This document shows, piece after piece, positions 53,037 through 64,000 of a stretch of 64,000 bases of DNA. Location: positions 248,001-312,000 of the forward strand of contig JAGKQI010000098.1 in NCBI GenBank assembly GCA_018806915.1. Direction: 5' to 3'. Made by a program: the position numbers and the translations under genes. Position 1 is the first letter of the stretch. Each line of letters starts with the position of its first letter. The DNA comes from Phytophthora colocasiae. Lineage: Eukaryota; Oomycota; Peronosporomycetes; Peronosporales; Peronosporaceae. Below the pieces are notes generated by a model. It saw nothing but the letters and a program-made list of their open reading frames with translations, ran no database searches and was not told the DNA's origin.

Positions 53037-53897
53037 CTAGTGCGAATAACAGTTTTGTCTAGTGGGATTAACAACTCCCGTAGATAGCATCTGTACAACG
53101 TTCACGTCTTTCCACACTGCAACCAGGACCGAGGTGAGGCTTTTCGTCTTGAACGTGTTCTGGGGCATTTTGCGGATTGCGGTATTGTTGCGCAGCTCCA
53201 TGTCATCTGGGAAGCCAATTCGTGAAGATCTTGTAGTTCCACAAGCACCGATGCCCATTTGTCTTAGCGTTTTAAACAGCGGTACCGTGGAGTAATAACT
53301 GTCCATGTAAAGATTAAACTTCTTCGGCGTGTACGGAAGAGTTTCACACAAGCGGAGTACCAGGTTACTAACAAATCCCAAGCATTTTTCTTTCTTTCAT
53401 TTCACGATTCAAAGGGCGAGAATGCAACAGGTATCCACAACAATAACCACGATCACACAGCGCAACAATACGGTATCCTCGCGAAATGGGCTTTTGCCGC
53501 ATACGAACCGTGTGGGATGTTTTCTCCCAGAATCGAGCCATCATCTCGTCCACACTTACGTCTGTTGCGGGTGTATAGTAACGTTGGAAAGCTTGTGCTA
53601 AATGTGACGAAAGCGGTTCCAGTTTATCTTTCCAAAATCCTTGTTTCACAGTAGGCGGTGGAGCTACATGAAGCATACAACGGATAGCTTGAAACCGATC
53701 GCGACTCATATGCTTAGTACTTGACGAAACCATCAGTCTTGGACCCGCACTCGCGAGGCCGCTTGGTTTTGTATAGACCCATGAGCACAACAATCCCCAG
53801 CCAAACCTTTACTTCGCACACAGTTACCGGGGTCCACGTAGCCGCGTATAAAAGACGCTTTTCCTTCTTTTTCTTCATCTCAGCGTAGGCATTTGTA
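53037..53897 (-). pseudogene. piggyBac transposase, central and C-terminal part
   Basis: Minus-strand frames give VWLGIVVLMGLYKTKR, MSRDRFQAIRCMLHV, the motif DVSVDEMMARFWEKTSHTVR, GYRIVALCDRGYC and, in a second frame, NLYMDSYYSTVPLFKTLRQ with further DDE-fold sequence. These are typical of the piggyBac (DDE_Tnp_1_7) fold. A frameshift lies near 53.38 kb. The LTR of element C cuts it at 53898; the N-terminal part is at 63454. Confidence 0.85.
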
Positions 53898-54747
53898 TGT
53901 GAAGCTGTGACTCTACAAATCTTCTAGGACTGCCGGTTCCCAGAGCCAGAGCGGCGTTGAGGATATTATTGGTCCAAATGATTATAGGGTTAAGGCGCAA
54001 TTGTGGGTACCAAGGGACGAGGGCAAGCCTGGGAAGGGGTTGCCAACCCCAAAAGATGGAAACCACTTCAAAAGATTCTCACATACTCCGGATGATACAC
54101 TCCTGATGGCTCGCATGTGAAAACCAAGTGACTTTTCGGTAACGCCATGACCAAGGGTATTTCTGGATTATATGCGAGACCCAAGCTGGCAGTCGAAGGT
54201 TCGAAGTGTTAACGTTGGACTATCGGTGACTGTCTGATTTGTACCCAGTATCCTGGTTGAGTTTCGAGTATACTCAAGCCCATATATTTCCGACCGACCA
54301 AGACGACCGACGATGATGTGTCTGGAGCCAGCTGGAATTCTTCCATGTTCTTCGACTCTATGGTATTCTACTGAAACGCAAGCCTCTTCCTGATGAGACG
54401 CCCCTACTACATAGTGAAACCAAGTATATTTTTGCATGTTTAGCTAGTGCTAGCTATTATACATTAAAGAGAGTTCAATTTGCCACCAAGGGCGCAAGTG
54501 CAAAGTCTTGGAAGGTGTTCCCAAGACACACTGTGAGGAGCCGTGGACCAGCCTCGAGAAGAGGGCTTCACGTGTAGCCGAACAAGCGTCAGGCCGCGTC
54601 GACAAGCGTCACCGCCGTGTGAATCTCCGCCAGGGTAAGACCAAGTTGGAAAGGTGATCCGGGCGGCGTATCCCGGGTGTGACCCCTTCCATTTCATATT
54701 CCAGTTGATACTTTCGGGTATTATTTCATATTATAACTGCGTTTTGA
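53898..54747 (+). mobile_element. Truncated 5' LTR of element C
   Basis: TGTGAAGC start, matching 61919-62768 in direct orientation, then breaks off. Three or so filler bases precede the inverted segment. Confidence 0.88.
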
Positions 54748-54749
54748 AC

Positions 54750-57700
54750 AGTCTGCACCGAAAGTGTTATCTCCAAAAGATTGTAGAACTAGATCCGGAG
54801 GGAGAGTGCTAACCAAATAAACACTTCCCAAACGGTGGTTAATTAGTCCGAAAGTGGGTAAGCACTTATGGGCAAAGTACTTCCCCTCCAACAGTTAACC
54901 AAATATACAAGAGAGTTAAACCAAAATATACAACCGCTTCTTATTCTTTTCGGCCCTCGAGCGGTGGGCACTCCAAATGCCAGTACGACTAGAGCAAAGT
55001 CCGGAACACTGACACAGTTCCGGGGCTCTTTAAACAGCGCACCACTTCCGATAGATTCACTAGAAACCTTCGGAAGAATAGAATCCAATATATATGTTCA
55101 AAATACTATGTAGTATTTCAACACACACACAACCAATACAGTCCAAACACACAAGCAGTCAAATCAATCAATTTTAGGGGTGACTACCACTAACCTCCCA
55201 AAATGCAGTTATAATATGAAATAATACCCGAAAGTATCAACTGGAATATGAAATGGAAGGGGTCACGCCCGGATCACCTTTCCAACTTGATCTTACCCTG
55301 GCGGAGATTCACGCGGCGGTGACGCTTGTCGACGCGGCCTGACGCTTGTTCGGCTACACGTGAAGCCCTCTTCTCGAGGCTGGTCCACGGCTCCTCACAG
55401 TGTGTCTTGGGAACACCTTCCAAGACTTTGCACTTGCGCCCTTGGTGGCAAATTGAACTCTCTTTAATGTATAATAGCTAGCACTAGCTAAACATGCAAA
55501 AATATACTTGGTTTCACTATGTAGTAGGGGCGTCTCATCAGGAAGAGGCTTGCGTTTCAGTAGAATACCATAGAGTCGAAGAACATGGAAGAATTCCAGC
55601 TGGCTCCGGACACATCATCGTCGGTCGTCTTGGTCGGTCGGAAATATATGGGCTTGAGTATACTCGAAACTCAACCAGGATACTGGGTACAAATCAGACA
55701 GTCACCGATAGTCCAACGTTAACCTCCACTTCGAACCTTCGACTGCTAGCTTGGGTCTCGCATATAATCCAGAAATATACCCCCTTGGTCATGGCGTTAC
55801 CGAAAAGTCACTTGGTTTCCGCATACTTATCATCCGGAGTGTATCATCCGGAGTATGTCAGGATCTTTTGGAGTCGTTTCCATCTTTTGGAGTTGGTGAC
55901 CCCTTCCCAGGCTTGCCCTCGTTCCTTGGCACCCACGATTGTGCCTTAACCCTGAAATCGTCTGGACCAATAATATCCTCAACGCCGCTCTGGCTCTGGG
56001 AACCGGCAGTCCATAGAAAATTTGTAGAGTCACAGCTTCACAACCGTCCCTCTCATCATGAGCTCTCATTGAGCAATTTGCTTCCGAGGTGATAGGTCGC
56101 GATGAGACGAAGCAAGACGAAGACATCACGATCAAAGTCCAGTCGGTTATCCGGGAGAAGTCGTCCGCCAGTAAATCGGTCAAATTTCCACGCAAACTCC
56201 AATTCGGTTCTCCAACTAGCGGAGGTGGCGTCTTTTCTTCACCCTGTCCCAACTCAGCCAATCAATTCACGTCAAAAAATCCCAACAAGTTCACACGCTC
56301 ACTTTGCGATATCGCGGCTGCTGAGCGCTCCAATGGAAGCTGCCACACCGTCACACACATCTCCGACGGCCACACCTGCAGCTCAAGCCGGCCCTGGATC
56401 AAGTAGCACCTCCACACATGATTCAAGCCTCGCTGGCAGTCAATCTGACGTCCCTAAGCGGTCTTCGGGAGGGATAATGTACAACCAGGGGGTGGAAAAG
56501 CGCAGGAAGGCGAGAATAATGATGAACATCACGATAAAAGCGCAGCAAACGACATCTTGAGTCTCGGCAAAGTGCGTACGGCTCCCATCTCATCGGTTGA
56601 AGCCTCTCGATTGAACGTAACAAGCCGGCTCAGATCGAGTGATCCCAAGCAAACGCCTACCAGTCTCGCCGTAGCTAACTTCTGCTCCGTGGAAGACACT
56701 CGTCTGGTCGGGATTCCTGCAGTGGTGAATCATTTGGGGCGAAATTGTTTCTTCCAGGATGGTTATGGTGGACTAGAGATGCTGGCCCAAGTGGAGCGTC
56801 TCTCGACTTCGGAGAAGGCGATGTTATTCCAGTTCTTCGACGAGAGCGATGATTTGAATGAACACATCCTGACTCCAAGAGCCGATTCCTCCAAGGTCCT
56901 GAGCTGGAAACTTTGTTGGCCGATCTCTCCTTTCGTCGTCAGATGGCAAGCGTCTTGACCGAATTTGATCCTGAGAACTTTGCCCAACGTGTTTTCGGCA
57001 CTGTCTCCGCTCTGCGTCGAGTCACTGAGAAGCTGAGTCGGGTCCAAGCTGAACTCGAGAACTCTGGAGAGCCCGTTCGAGATGCTAGTGGTCGTCAGGA
57101 TGTCTTAGACTCACTCAAGCGTGAATTCCAGTTGGGTATCGCTTCTCGAGATCAACGTATCGCTAATTTGGAAGAGGTCATCCAAAACGTTCGTGAAGAC
57201 ACTTTGAAGTTGTTGCAGGAACATGATCGGGCCAAACGCGGGCTCCGCACCCAGATTGAAGACTTACATCGTCAAGTGGAATTGGAAAAATCTCGTCGCC
57301 GGAGTTTGGAATCTCAGCTAGCTCGGTCTGCCTTCAATCCGGTCGATTTAATGAACTTTCTTGGGGCAGAGGGTCACACCCAAGTCCAGATGAATTGGGA
57401 ACGTCTGTTAGGCCTTTTGAATCGCTTTCGAGATGGAAATCCTGTGGATCCAACATGGCGCACAGTAATCACCGTGATGACCCCTGATGATTTTCGCCCT
57501 TCCTTTCCGGCATACGTTCGAATGATTCGCCCGGACGACGACGAAGACTCCAAAGAGTCTGGCCCATCCCCATCGCGTCTCGTCGACCTTACTGAAAATG
57601 TTTCGTCTGAAAGTTCGGGCAAGTCATCATCCAAGAAACAGTCACCTTCTGGAGGTTCATCATCGAAGTCAAAGGGGTCCGCGAAGTCTCGGAAAGCTCC

Positions 57701-58142
57701 ACTCCACATGCAAAGCCGACCATCAGGCTGGGATAGTGCCTCTCAATTGGATTGTCGTCCTGATGATGCTCAAGTTCTTTGGACGCAAGCTGAGGCACGT
57801 CAGTCTCTCTCGGATCATCCAGTCACTTGGGAGGACCTTCGGATGGATCTTCAAATGATGATGATTTCTGGTGTGAAGTATCCTGGTGCTCGTGAATGGT
57901 TGGAAGAAGATCGTAGTGCGCACACGCGTTTCGAACTGGAGCCACTCGTAGCCATGTTGGTCCGGATGATGTTCTGGAACAAGTTGGATGAAGTCTTTTG
58001 GACTAAATACGTCCCGAGACGCTACTACAACTTGGCAGAATCAGTATTGGAACAACTTTTCATGGACGAGCGAGTGCCGGAATACTGGGGTCCCATGGTT
58101 GAACATGAATGCGTGCTCGCGGAGATCCTCGGTCCTGATGAC
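54750..58142 (-). repeat. Left arm of the element C inverted repeat
   Basis: Reverse complement of 59819-63225 with few differences; a 14-bp gap near 55269 in this arm shifts the pairing register. Contains an inverted partial LTR (54750-56042) and a second copy of the antisense gene's front part. Confidence 0.92.
56333..58142 (+). pseudogene. Truncated second copy of the element C antisense gene
   Basis: Same start (MEAATPSHTSPTATP), same frameshifts and same domain order as 61628-58802, but broken off at 58142, where unrelated pol sequence begins. The loss removes the C-terminal AFW domain. Shared frameshifts show the gene was already broken when the arm was copied. Confidence 0.85.
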
Positions 58143-58147
58143 GCGAT

Positions 58148-58534
58148 GTTTTGGGGTACCGTGTCAACGCATGGGTACACATAAGTCGTCTAAAGCCACG
58201 AGCCGTATTCGCCAGACGTCCAACCGGTGAGGTCCAAGTGGAAGACGACGATGATTTTGATGCTGCTCTTCTGCCAGAAGATAGCCGGGAGCCTGACGTT
58301 GGAAATAACGAGTACGAAGTTGAGAAGATTTTGGACCTAAGATGGTCGAAGCGGACTCGTACCTCCAAGAGGACCCGAGAGTATCTGGTGAAGTGGAAAG
58401 GATATGACGAACCTGAGTGGCTACCTGTATCGCAACTTAGCTGTGGTGCCCTACTCTATGAATTTAACCAAGGAACACGGGCACGGGCGAGGTTCCAGGC
58501 GATGCAGGCTGGGGATGATCATCCCCGAGCTTAG
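58148..58534 (+). pseudogene. pol: Element C pol remnant: chromodomain end
   Basis: The frame reads WVHISRLKPRAVF, DDDFDAALLPEDS, YEVEKIL and YLVKWKGYDEPEWLP, then the tail ARARFQAMQAGDDHPRA to TAG. It closely matches the last 125 residues of element B Pol, so C is a relative of B. Everything before is deleted. Confidence 0.92.
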
Positions 58535-58801
58535 ATGTCCGCATACATGCAGATGTTCGGATGGAACGACTGGAAGTGTGTTTTCGACTGAATTTTGTTT
58601 TGATTACGATTGGATTATGATTATCATGGAAGTTATTGTGAGGCGAGTTTCGAGAGATTACATGGGATTTCAAAGGAAATTAACGAGATGACTACTGGAG
58701 ATGTTACGAGATGAAATGAGCGTATTTTGGATGGTTAAAAGTGACTGCTACGTGGAAACATGCAGAGTAGAGATGACCTTCACCGGGAGTCGAGCTCATT
58801 C
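58535..58801. other. Convergent intergenic region of element C
   Basis: AT-rich 267 bp between pol and antisense stop codons; same layout as in A and B. No gene seen. Confidence 0.5.
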
Positions 58802-61628
58802 TTAGTCTTCACTCCAGAGATCGGAAAATTGGATGCGCTGCTCGACTGGGATCAGTTTGGCCCGAAGTTCATCTGGAACATGAGCAATTCGTTCTTCGTC
58901 GGTACTGCAGTAAACCCACTGCGCACGCCCAGGTTCTTGCCTGTCCAACAGGTCCAGCTGCTCCTCAAGGGTGTATGGATGACCAGTAGACGGATTGAGA
59001 TGACCGGGGTCCATCAAGATCCAGTGACACAACTTGTTTGGAAAGTTCCACACCCCGGGCTCGAACAAAATAGAGTCTGGAAGACGAGACTTCACCCGAG
59101 TAAGCAGAGTAAGGGCCCTTTTTCGGAAGGCCCTTTTTCGGAAGACCGCGTGGACATTCGTCCGCTTGTCTTGAGCTTTCCGGATGGATGGAGGAGCGGA
59201 TGAAGAATTGTCGAGTGTTAACCAGTGGTAAGTGTGCCAAAAAGCTCTCGAGTCACCGGCGACGAAATTGGTCCAATCATATAGTGCATCCCGAGCGTCT
59301 TCATCCAAGTCCTCTCGAGTGTGAAAATATAATTCCTGAGGACACGCGAGTACATGGCATTCCAAGGGGCAGCTAAGAGAAGCCGTTGTAACTGCCGATT
59401 CCATATCCCACGAACGAGTTTTCAAGATCTTCACGTCGTAACGGTTCGAAGAGTAGCCAGGAAGACCCGTAGTCTGTCTGGCATGGCCTCCAAGCGGATC
59501 ACTCCACTTCATCCGGATCCCGTAGTGTCTCCAAGAGATTTCCCCTGAACCAGGCACTTCGATGATCTCTTTCTCCACTGGTGTAAGATCGTCAAAGTCT
59601 CGACGAGCTAGAACTGTACTCTTGGAGTCCGATGAACGTCGCTTCTTCCCCGAAGTTGAAGTCGAACTAGAAGAATCGCTTGGACGGAGGCGACGGTAGC
59701 CAGAGTGTCGCGCTGGAGGTGACGAAGGCGGGAACGCTTCGTCATCATCTTCTGGATCCTCAATTTCATCCGGATTGAAATCACCATCTTTGGATTTGTC
59801 ATCTGGCTGTTCATTGAAGTCATCAGGACCGAGGATCTCCGCGAGCACGCATTCATGTTCAACCATGGGACCCCAGTATTCCGGCTCTCGCTCGTCCATG
59901 AAAAGTTGTTCCAATACTGATTCTGCCAAGTTGTAGTAGCGTCTCGGGACGTATTTAGTCCAAAAGACTTCATCCAACTTGTTCCAGAACATCATCCGGA
60001 CCAACATGGCTACGAGTGGCTCCAGTTCGAAACGCGTGTGCGCACTACGATCTTCTTCCAACCATTCACGAGCACCAGGATACTTCACACCAGAAATCAT
60101 CATCATTTGAAGATCCATCCGAAGGTCCTCCCAAGTGACTGGATGATCCGAGAGAGACTGACGTGCCTCAGCTTGCGTCCAAAGAACTTGAGCATCATCA
60201 GGACGACAATCCAATTGAGAGGCACTATCCCAGCCTGATGGTCGGCTTTGCATGTGGAGTGGAGCTTTCCGAGACTTCGCGGACCCCTTTGACTTCGATG
60301 ATGAACCTCCAGAAGGTGACTGTTTCTTGGATGATGACTTGCCCGAACTTTCAGACGAAACATTTTCAGTAAGGTCGACGAGACGCGATGGGGATGGGCC
60401 AGACTCTTTGGAGTCTTCGTCGTCGTCCGGGCGAATCATTCGAACGTATGCCGGAAAGGAAGGGCGAAAATCATCAGGGGTCATCACGGTGATTACTGTG
60501 CGCCATGTTGGATCCACAGGATTTCCATCTCGAAAGCGATTCAAAAGGCCTAACAGACGTTCCCAATTCATCTGGACTTGGGTGTGACCCTCTGCCCCAA
60601 GAAAGTTCATTAAATCGACCGGATTGAAGGCAGACCGAGCTAGCTGAGATTCCAAACTCCGGCGACGAGATTTTTCCAATTCCACTTGACGATGTAAGTC
60701 TTCAATCTGGGTGCGGAGCCCGCGTTTGGCCCGATCATGTTCCTGCAACAACTTCAAAGTGTCTTCACGAACGTTTTGGATGACCTCTTCCAAATTAGCG
60801 ATACGTTGATCTCGAGAAGCGATACCCAACTGGAATTCACGCTTGAGTGAGTCTAAGACATCCTGACGACCACTAGCATCTCGAACGGGCTCTCCAGAGT
60901 TCTCGAGTTCAGCTTGGACCCGACTCAGCTTCTCAGTGACTCGACGCAGAGCGGAGACAGTGCCGAAAACACGTTGGGCAAAGTTCTCAGGATCAAATTC
61001 GGTCAAGACGCTTGCCATCTGACGACGAAAGGAGAGATCGGCCAACAAAGTTTCCAGCTCAGGACCTTGGAGGAATCGGCTCTTGGAGTCAGGATGTGTT
61101 CATTCAAATCATCGCTCTCGTCGAAGAACTGGAATAACATCGCCTTCTCCGAAGTCGAGAGACGCTCCACTTGGGCCAGCATCTCTAGTCCACCATAACC
61201 ATCCTGGAAGAAACAATTTCGCCCCAAATGATTCACCACTGCAGGAATCCCGACCAGACGAGTGTCTTCCACGGAGCAGAAGTTAGCTACGGCGAGACTG
61301 GTAGGCGTTTGCTTGGGATCACTCGATCTGAGCCGGCTTGTTACGTTCAATCGAGAGGCTTCAACCGATGAGATGGGAGCCGTACGCACTTTGCCGAGAC
61401 TCAAGATGTCGTTTGCTGCGCTTTTATCGTGATGTTCATCATTATTCTCGCCTTCCTGCGCTTTTCCACCCCCTGGTTGTACATTATCCCTCCCGAAGAC
61501 CGCTTAGGGACGTCAGATTGACTGCCAGCGAGGCTTGAATCATGTGTGGAGGTGCTACTTGATCCAGGGCCGGCTTGAGCTGCAGGTGTGGCCGTCGGAG
61601 ATGTGTGTGACGGTGTGGCAGCTTCCAT
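58802..61628 (-). pseudogene. Antisense accessory gene of element C, full length, frameshifted
   Basis: Three overlapping frames (to 61401, 61404-61003, 61048-58802) form one gene; I chose ATG 61628. Order: Ser/Thr/Pro N terminus; helical region (PENFAQRVFGTVSALRRVTE); coiled coil (RGLRTQIEDLHRQVELEK); MNWERLLGLLNRFRDG; Ser/Lys-rich linker; LDEVFWTKYVPRRYYNLAE; acidic linker; and C-terminal domain with HYGIRM, ELYFHTREDL, RAFWHTYHWLTLD and SILFEPGVWNFPNKLCHWI. These align block by block with element B. A 17-bp direct duplication near 59112-59146 repeats FRKRA. Function unknown. Confidence 0.85.
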
Positions 61629-63225
61629 TGGAGCGCTCAGCAGCCGCGATATCGCAAAGTGAGCGTGTGAACTTGTTGGGATTTTTTGACGTGAATTGAT
61701 TGGCTGAGTTGGGACAGGGTGAAGAAAAGACGCCACCTCCGCTAGTTGGAGAACCGAATTGGAGTTTGCGTGGAAATTTGACCGATTTACTGGCGGACGA
61801 CTTCTCCCGGATAACCGACTGGACTTTGATCGTGATGTCTTCGTCTTGCTTCGTCTCATCGCGACCTATCACCTCGGAAGCAAATTGCTCAATGAGAGCT
61901 CATGATGAGAGGGACGGTTGTGAAGCTGTGACTCTACAAATTTTCTATGGACTGCCGGTTCCCAGAGCCAGAGCGGCGTTGAGGATATTATTGGTCCAGA
62001 CGATTTCAGGGTTAAGGCACAATCGTGGGTGCCAAGGAACGAGGGCAAGCCTGGGAAGGGGTCACCAACTCCAAAAGATGGAAACGACTCCAAAAGATCC
62101 TGACATACTCCGGATGATACACTCCGGATGATAAGTATGCGGAAACCAAGTGACTTTTCGGTAACGCCATGACCAAGGGGGTATATTTCTGGATTATATG
62201 CGAGACCCAAGCTAGCAGTCGAAGGTTCGAAGTGGAGGTTAACGTTGGACTATCGGTGACTGTCTGATTTGTACCCAGTATCCTGGTTGAGTTTCGAGTA
62301 TACTCAAGCCCATATATTTCCGACCGACCAAGACGACCGACGATGATGTGTCTGGAGCCAGCTGGAATTCTTCCATGTTCTTCGACTCTATGGTATTCTA
62401 CTGAAACGCAAGCCTCTTCCTGATGAGACGCCCCTACTACATAGTGAAACCAAGTATATTTTTGCATGTTTAGCTAGTGCTAGCTATTATACATTAAAGA
62501 GAGTTCAATTTGCCACCAAGGGCGCAAGTGCAAAGTCTTGGAAGGTGTTCCCAAGACACACTGTGAGGAGCCGTGGACCAGCCTCGAGAAGAGGGCTTCA
62601 CGTGTAGCCGAACAAGCGTCAGGCCGCGTCGACAAGCGTCACCGCCGCGTGAATCTCCGCCAGGGTAAGACCAAGTTGGAAAGGTGATCCGGGCGGCGTA
62701 TCCCGGGTGTGACCCCTTCCATTTCATATTCCAGTTGATACTTTCGGGTATTATTTCATATTATAACTGCATTTTGGGAGGTTAGTGGTAGTCACCCCTA
62801 AAATTGATTGATTTGACTGCTTGTGTGTTTGGACTGTATTGGTTGTGTGTGTGTTGAAATACTACATAGTATTTTGAACATATATATTGGATTCTATTCT
62901 TCCGAAGGTTTCTAGTGAATCTATCGGAAGTGGTGCGCTGTTTAAAGAGCCCCGGAACTGTGTCAGTGTTCCGGACTTTGCTCTAGTCGTACTGGCATTT
63001 GGAGTGCCCGCCGCTCGAGGGCCGAAAAGAATAAGAAGCGGTTGTATATTTTGGTTTAACTCTCTTGTATATTTGGTTAACTGTTGGAGGGGAAGTACTT
63101 TGCCCATAAGTGCTTACCCACTTTCGGACTAATTAACCACCGTTTGGGAAGTGTTTATTTGGTTAGCACTCTCCCTCCGGATCTAGTTCTACAATCTTTT
63201 GGAGATAACACTTTCGGTGCAGACT
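59819..63225 (+). repeat. Right arm of the element C inverted repeat
   Basis: Pairs with 54750-58142; the unpaired spacer is 58143-59818. Near-identity of arms implies a recent origin. Confidence 0.92.
61904..61918 (+). promoter_or_regulatory. Polypurine tract of element C
   Basis: GATGAGAGGGACGGT abuts the LTR start TGTGAAGC. Confidence 0.65.
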
Positions 63226-63453
63226 CCTCGCGTTCGAAGACAAACGACACCTACGAGGGTAGTCACAAGGTCACACGCCAAGCCACTTTCCAGATACTCA
63301 TTTGGACACCGGAAGGTGGTGCTGACTCACTCCAACTAGGACACCTTACTACTAACTCTCTTTTAGAGTGTTTAGTGTTTGGGTTGTTCCTTTTGGACGG
63401 CACACTATACGCAACCCCCTGGGCGGTCAAAAGTGTTCACCCACTTCGCCACA
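61919..63453 (+). mobile_element. 3' LTR of element C, complete
   Basis: 1535 bp from TGTGAAGC to TTCGCCACA. The last 220 bp resemble the end of the element B LTR (shared cactatacgc and ccacttcg-type phrases), confirming the border. Followed by target duplication TGTA. Confidence 0.88.
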
Positions 63454-63660
63454 TGTACTGTTTACTAGTTCGTCGAGAATACGCGTACTCCAAAACAGAT
63501 CCGAGGGTAAACTTGGATTAATACCCTCAGGAAGTGAGCAAAACGCCTCGTGATCAGGTAACGTTTGAAGCAGAGCATAGAAGCGCGCATGATTATTGCA
63601 TTGGTGTTCACGCTCGCCATTTCCCTCCCTGCGAAGGTGAGGATTGCTTGGGCGTGTCAC
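63454..63660 (-). pseudogene. piggyBac transposase, N-terminal part
   Basis: Minus-strand frame reading toward 63454 with PSDLFWSTRILDELVNST at the break. The next residues (NAYAEMKKKKEKR) are found across element C at 53897 and down, giving the conserved piggyBac pattern of Thr-Asn-x-Tyr-Ala. The true start lies further right. Confidence 0.75.
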
Positions 63661-64000
63661 GTTTGGTTAAAGGCTACTTGTGATCTTGAGAGTAAACTGA
63701 TTCATTAGCGAGGTTGACTAGCTAGCACTGCGGCTCCTAGAGCTCCGTCCTTGACGTCTTGTAGCCTGTCCAACCTGCTTGTACATGTAGGTCCTTGGCG
63801 TCCATCTTCTTCTGCGTTAGCTAGCAGATGCTGACGAACGTGCTTTCTTTTCGGCACGTTAGACCTGATGATGCTGGTCATCATCACAGTCTCCTCCACG
63901 TTGGTTCTTGCAGGGTCGAACACGACGAAGGTTGACCTTCTCGATGTATCGACCCTTGTCGAGAGTCAACGTCCCCGTGTCTTGAACAGCGAGTACTTCG
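63661..64000 (-). other. Upstream part of the piggyBac element
   Basis: A short minus frame (63923-63705) has no recognised domain; the start of the transposase and the transposon terminus may lie here or beyond the window. Confidence 0.3.

Larger units (their letters stand above)
53898..63453 (+). mobile_element. Element C: rearranged Ty3/Gypsy copy with internal inverted duplication
   Basis: One insertion unit flanked by the 4-bp duplication TGTA (53894-53897, 63454-63457). Order: truncated LTR 53898-54747; inverted copy of the element's 3' part 54750-58142; pol end 58148-58534 on plus; antisense gene 61628-58802; polypurine tract; full LTR 61919-63453. Gag and nearly all of pol are missing. 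Joining the piggyBac frame across the unit restores a conserved piggyBac motif, which fixes both borders. Confidence 0.9.

Noticed and set aside
54738..58142. Inverted arms of element C as an assembly error
   Set aside because: A 14-bp gap and several substitutions separate the arms, and the outer borders have a target duplication, so a true structure is favoured.
62012..62467. 151-residue frame MQKYTWFHYVV..., present three times
   Set aside because: It lies wholly inside LTR copies of element C (53.9-54.7, 55.5-55.9, 62.0-62.5 kb); repetition comes from the LTR, no domain is visible.

Overview
The window looks like transposon-rich, gene-poor intergenic DNA of a eukaryote, most probably an oomycete (Phytophthora-like). 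This rests on chromodomain Ty3/Gypsy elements, PIF/Harbinger and piggyBac remnants, and a host gene fragment with 60-75 nt introns. The exact species cannot be read from the sequence. I found no intact host gene, rRNA, tRNA gene or CRISPR array.

Layout. Element A (about 1-13048, minus strand, enters the window inside its 3' LTR) is a large decayed Ty3/Gypsy element. It lies beside the PIF/Harbinger transposase gene H1 (13.4-14.1 kb), which is split by element B (14098-31278, plus strand, LTRs nearly identical, gag and pol long and open). H1 resumes at 31279. A second Harbinger transposon, H2 (transposase on minus, Myb-like partner on plus), is split by element D (33937-42818, minus), which itself holds a captured piece of a MutS/MSH4-like gene with its introns. 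Element E (44373-52749, minus, perfect 5-bp target duplication) follows and has a 197-bp MITE in one LTR. A piggyBac transposase (53037-53897 and 63454-63660, minus) is split by element C (53898-63453), whose interior is a 3.4-kb-arm inverted duplication.

How the parts work together. Every Gypsy element here has, between the end of pol and the 3' LTR, an extra open reading frame on the opposite strand. In A, B and C it encodes homologous proteins: low-complexity N terminus, coiled coil (A and B/C), charged Ser/Asp/Lys-rich middle, and a C-terminal domain with a shared AFW-x-x-T/Y-H core. In D and E the antisense frame overlaps the pol linker and chromodomain tail to tail. A and B also share a gag-pol junction with slippery heptamer GTTAAAC and a two-stem RNA structure whose stems differ in sequence but keep identical geometry, which is covariation expected of a working -1 frameshift signal. 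They share a 38-nt tRNA-like primer-binding site and dual RNase H domains. D and E show a separate oddity: their whole length, coding sequence included, is tiled with short perfect hairpins.
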